Shown here: positions 62,252 through 64,000 of the stretch, piece after piece
Layout: each line of letters starts with the position of its first letter
Position numbering within the stretch: the first letter of the stretch is position 1
Assembly (NCBI GenBank): GCA_019186945.1
Contig: JABAQJ010000006.1
Location: 186,001 to 250,000, forward strand
Direction of reading: 5' to 3'
Length of the DNA stretch: 64,000 bases
From: Gemmatimonadaceae bacterium
Lineage (GTDB): Bacteria; Gemmatimonadota; Gemmatimonadetes; Gemmatimonadales; Gemmatimonadaceae
Program-made: the position numbers and the translations under genes
Notes under the pieces: model-generated
The model's input: only the letters and a program-made list of their open reading frames with translations
Told to the model about the DNA's origin: nothing
Database searches by the model: none

Positions 62252-62308
62252 AATGTAGAGTGGCGTACCGGCGGCCGTGCGCAGCGTTTCGAGCAAGGCG
62301 TGAGCTCG

Positions 62309-62872
62309 TCAGGCGCGGAACGTCCGAGCTTCTGCCTCCAGTTGCCCCGCGAGCGCAATGAATCGCCCGGTGGAGAGGTCGCACGACGAGGCCTCAGCCA
62401 CCCGCGCGTAGTCGCGCAGCACGTTGGCCTCCTGTGATGGCGAGATCAGTTGTTCCGCCATGGGAAACAATACGTCGTCCTCCTTCTGGATATGGTCGCG
62501 AAGGAGCGCGACGTACCCACGTGCATTCGTCGACAGGATACGTTGGCCCTCGGCGTCGCCATCCTGCCAGCGTTTCACGCCGTCCCGCAGGCCGCGGGTG
62601 AACCGGCGTCCCTGCTCGTGCTCCTCCAGCATCATGCCGATCGGTCCGTCGCTGAGCGGCATGCCAGCGGCGACGATGGCTTCGAAGAGCACACCTTCTT
62701 CCTTACGGTGGTGGCAGCCATCGGCGAAGCCGGCAATAAAGTCGGCGGAGTCGAGGAAGAATCCGGGGCGGACGGCGACGCCGCGCTCGAGTGCGTCGGT
62801 CGCTGCTTCGAGGGCGTCGAGCACGCGTTCGATGACGCGGTGCTCGTTCATCAGGATGTCGGTGGCGTCCAT
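62309..62872 (-). CDS. Hemerythrin-domain protein
   Basis: 187 residues, four-helix HHE-type domain. Metal-binding His/Glu positions: NEHRVIERVLDAL near the start, GCHHRKEEGVLF at about residue 52, MLEEHEQGRRF at about 81 and LRDHIQKEDDVLFP at about 124. Such proteins bind a di-iron centre and sense or store O2 or respond to NO. The location next to an oxygen-sensitive pathway may be chance, since the gene is on the opposite strand and not in the operon. Confidence 0.88.
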   Translation of the reverse strand: MDATDILMNEHRVIERVLDALEAATDALERGVAVRPGFFLDSADFIAGFADGCHHRKEEGVLFEAIVAAGMPLSDGPIGMMLEEHEQGRRFTRGLRDGVKRWQDGDAEGQRILSTNARGYVALLRDHIQKEDDVLFPMAEQLISPSQEANVLRDYARVAEASSCDLSTGRFIALAGQLEAEARTFRA

Positions 62873-62963
62873 CGGTGCGCGAGTGGGTAGCGGAAGCCGC
62901 AGGGTCCGGTCTGGTGGCTGTGTGCGGCCGACGCAGGAAGATACTTGTGCGTTGTGCCGCGCA

Positions 62964-63488
62964 TCAGCGCGTCGGTAATGCTCGCAGAATGCTGCCGACC
63001 GTACTCCATCTCCGGGTGGTTGCCCGAACGCCGAAGAGCGTGTCGACCTTTCCCAGCGAGACGATCGTCCTCATGTGCCGCCGGTACTCGCCGAAGACGA
63101 ATCGGCCCGCCGACGCAATCAGCTGCACATGCCAGTCATCGCCCGCCGGCAGTCGTACGGGCAGCGATGGGCCATTGCGACTCCGCTTCGCCAGAAAGCT
63201 CACGAAGCGAACTCGCTCGGGCTCCTCAGGTTCCGGTCCAAACGGATGCAGGGTCTCGATGCGACGGATTTCCCCGCTGTCGAAGAACAACGTCACGGCG
63301 GTGATGGGGAGGACACGAGACAAGGCGACCCGGAAGAGTCGGCGAGACTGGGGACGCAACACGACGAAGGTGCCGGCCGCGCCGATATTCACAACCTCGA
63401 ACCGGCGAAGTTCGTGCGCCACGCGGCTGGGGCGGAACGTCCGATGGCCGCCGACGTTAACACCGCGAAGGAGGACTACGAGCGCCAT
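62964..63488 (-). CDS. DUF1697-like protein
   Basis: 174 residues, starting MALVVLLRGVNVGGHRTFRP, which resembles the LLRGINVGG opening of the DUF1697 family, then FEVVNIGAAGTFVV in place of the usual NV.TYIQSGNVVF. The function of the family is unknown. The middle is divergent, so the assignment is moderate. It stands between the hemerythrin gene and the PBP4-like gene on the same strand. Confidence 0.65.
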   Translation of the reverse strand: MALVVLLRGVNVGGHRTFRPSRVAHELRRFEVVNIGAAGTFVVLRPQSRRLFRVALSRVLPITAVTLFFDSGEIRRIETLHPFGPEPEEPERVRFVSFLAKRSRNGPSLPVRLPAGDDWHVQLIASAGRFVFGEYRRHMRTIVSLGKVDTLFGVRATTRRWSTVGSILRALPTR

Positions 63489-63521
63489 CCGTGTAGTGTC
63501 TGGCGAAGCCCGGAAGGGTCG

Positions 63522-64000
63522 TTAGCGCGCGAACGCCGCCAAGGTGCCGCCCATAGCGTCGATCGTCTCGCGAGCCGGGGCACGGTCGTGCCCGTTGTAC
63601 AGGAACGAGAAGGCCAGCAGCTCGCCGTTGCTGGCGTTGACGTATCCACCTAACGCGATGACCTCGTTCGTAGTTCCCGTCTTGGCGTGCAGGTTTCCGC
63701 GAGCGGGGGTGGCCGCCATCCGGTTACGGAGCATTTCGGAAGTCCCGGCGACCGGCAGCGAAGCATGGAACTCGCGCGACCAGGGTGCGCGGTCGGCGTA
63801 GGAGAGGAGCTGCACGAGCGCGCGGGGCGTGACTCGATCGAGCGTGGACAATCCGCTCCCATCGGCGGCGAACACTGCGTCGCGGCTGGCGCCAACACGA
63901 TTGGCCATCAGTTGCTGCAGCAATGCGTTGCCCGCGCTTGCGGAACCTATACCCTCCGGGTCGCCTGAGCGAGCAGCGTCACGGAAGATGAGTTCCGCGA
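63522..64000 (-). CDS. dacB: D-alanyl-D-alanine carboxypeptidase/endopeptidase PBP4-like (5' partial)
   Basis: The frame is open to the right edge, so the N-terminal part is missing. The remaining C-terminal part has S13-family features: DGSGLSTLDRVTP, FHASLPVAGTSEML and the KTG box in LHAKTGTTNEVIALGGYV. These belong to periplasmic enzymes that trim or cut peptidoglycan peptide cross-links. The SXXK motif would be beyond the window. Confidence 0.85.
   Translation of the reverse strand, partial: AELIFRDAARSGDPEGIGSASAGNALLQQLMANRVGASRDAVFAADGSGLSTLDRVTPRALVQLLSYADRAPWSREFHASLPVAGTSEMLRNRMAATPARGNLHAKTGTTNEVIALGGYVNASNGELLAFSFLYNGHDRAPARETIDAMGGTLAAFAR

Noticed and set aside
1-64000. CRISPR arrays, tRNA, rRNA, insertion sequences, integrases, phage genes
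   Set aside because: None was seen on reading both strands; no repeated spacer-like units, cloverleaf tails or transposase motifs.

Overview
The window is high-GC DNA with densely packed, translationally coupled genes. No rRNA, tRNA, CRISPR array or insertion sequence was seen. A Gemmatimonadota-like (less likely Acidobacteriota-like) soil or sediment bacterium is the best guess. The reasons are a TolB-propeller S9 peptidase, a VPS10/BNR-repeat exoprotein, an M20 amidohydrolase with a signal peptide, ADOP-type permease remnants, and a recurrent GTTAGGC heptamer. This is inference, not proof.

Layout. 1-19,714 is an ordinary genomic background: an S9 peptidase (5' end outside the window), degraded permease and membrane-protein genes (1.7-3.2 kb), small lipoproteins, a sodium:solute symporter, an M20 hydrolase, a BNR-repeat protein, a threonine-dehydratase-like enzyme, a REC-GAF-GGDEF diguanylate cyclase, an M1 aminopeptidase and a saccharopine-dehydrogenase-like enzyme. 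19,846-62,235 is a catabolic island. 62,309-64,000 returns to background (hemerythrin-like, DUF1697-like, PBP4-like).

The island has three blocks. (A) hyuAB (19.8-23.6 kb, +) encodes a hydantoinase/oxoprolinase-type ring amidase. (B) A leftward operon (about 41.0 to 23.8 kb, -) encodes two 3-hydroxyacyl-CoA dehydrogenase/enoyl-CoA hydratase fusions, a 4HBT thioesterase, a Rid-family protein, an indolepyruvate:ferredoxin oxidoreductase (IorB, and IorA fused to a GltD-like FAD/NAD module), an acyl-CoA dehydrogenase, a two-subunit B12 mutase, a class III CoA transferase and a three-subunit molybdenum hydroxylase. (C) A rightward operon (41.1 to 62.2 kb, +) encodes bcrCBAD (ATP-dependent benzoyl-CoA reductase), a second molybdenum hydroxylase with fused FeS and Mo subunits, a TetR regulator, a thiolase, an Oah/BamA-like ring hydrolase, an SDR, Dch, a second unusual four-gene reductase/dehydratase set, an acyl-CoA ligase and Had. 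B and C diverge from one short intergenic region that holds a near-perfect TetR-type inverted repeat.

Read together, A and B match step for step the enzyme set known for anaerobic indoleacetate (auxin) degradation in Azoarcus/Aromatoleum: Mo-dependent hydroxylation of the indole ring, hydantoinase-like lactam opening, CoA transfer, B12 rearrangement of an arylsuccinyl-CoA, oxidative decarboxylation, beta-oxidation and thiolysis to 2-aminobenzoyl-CoA. IorAB at the front points to indolepyruvate (tryptophan) as entry. Block C supplies ring reduction and the Dch/Had/Oah reactions down to a pimelyl-CoA-level product.

The most unusual part is 54,045-59,235. A PanE-type dehydrogenase is fused to a BcrB-like domain that has lost two of its three apparent cluster cysteines. 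It is followed by a degenerate BcrD-like ATPase, an intact BcrB-like subunit and an intact BcrA-like ATPase. I know of no described enzyme with this architecture.
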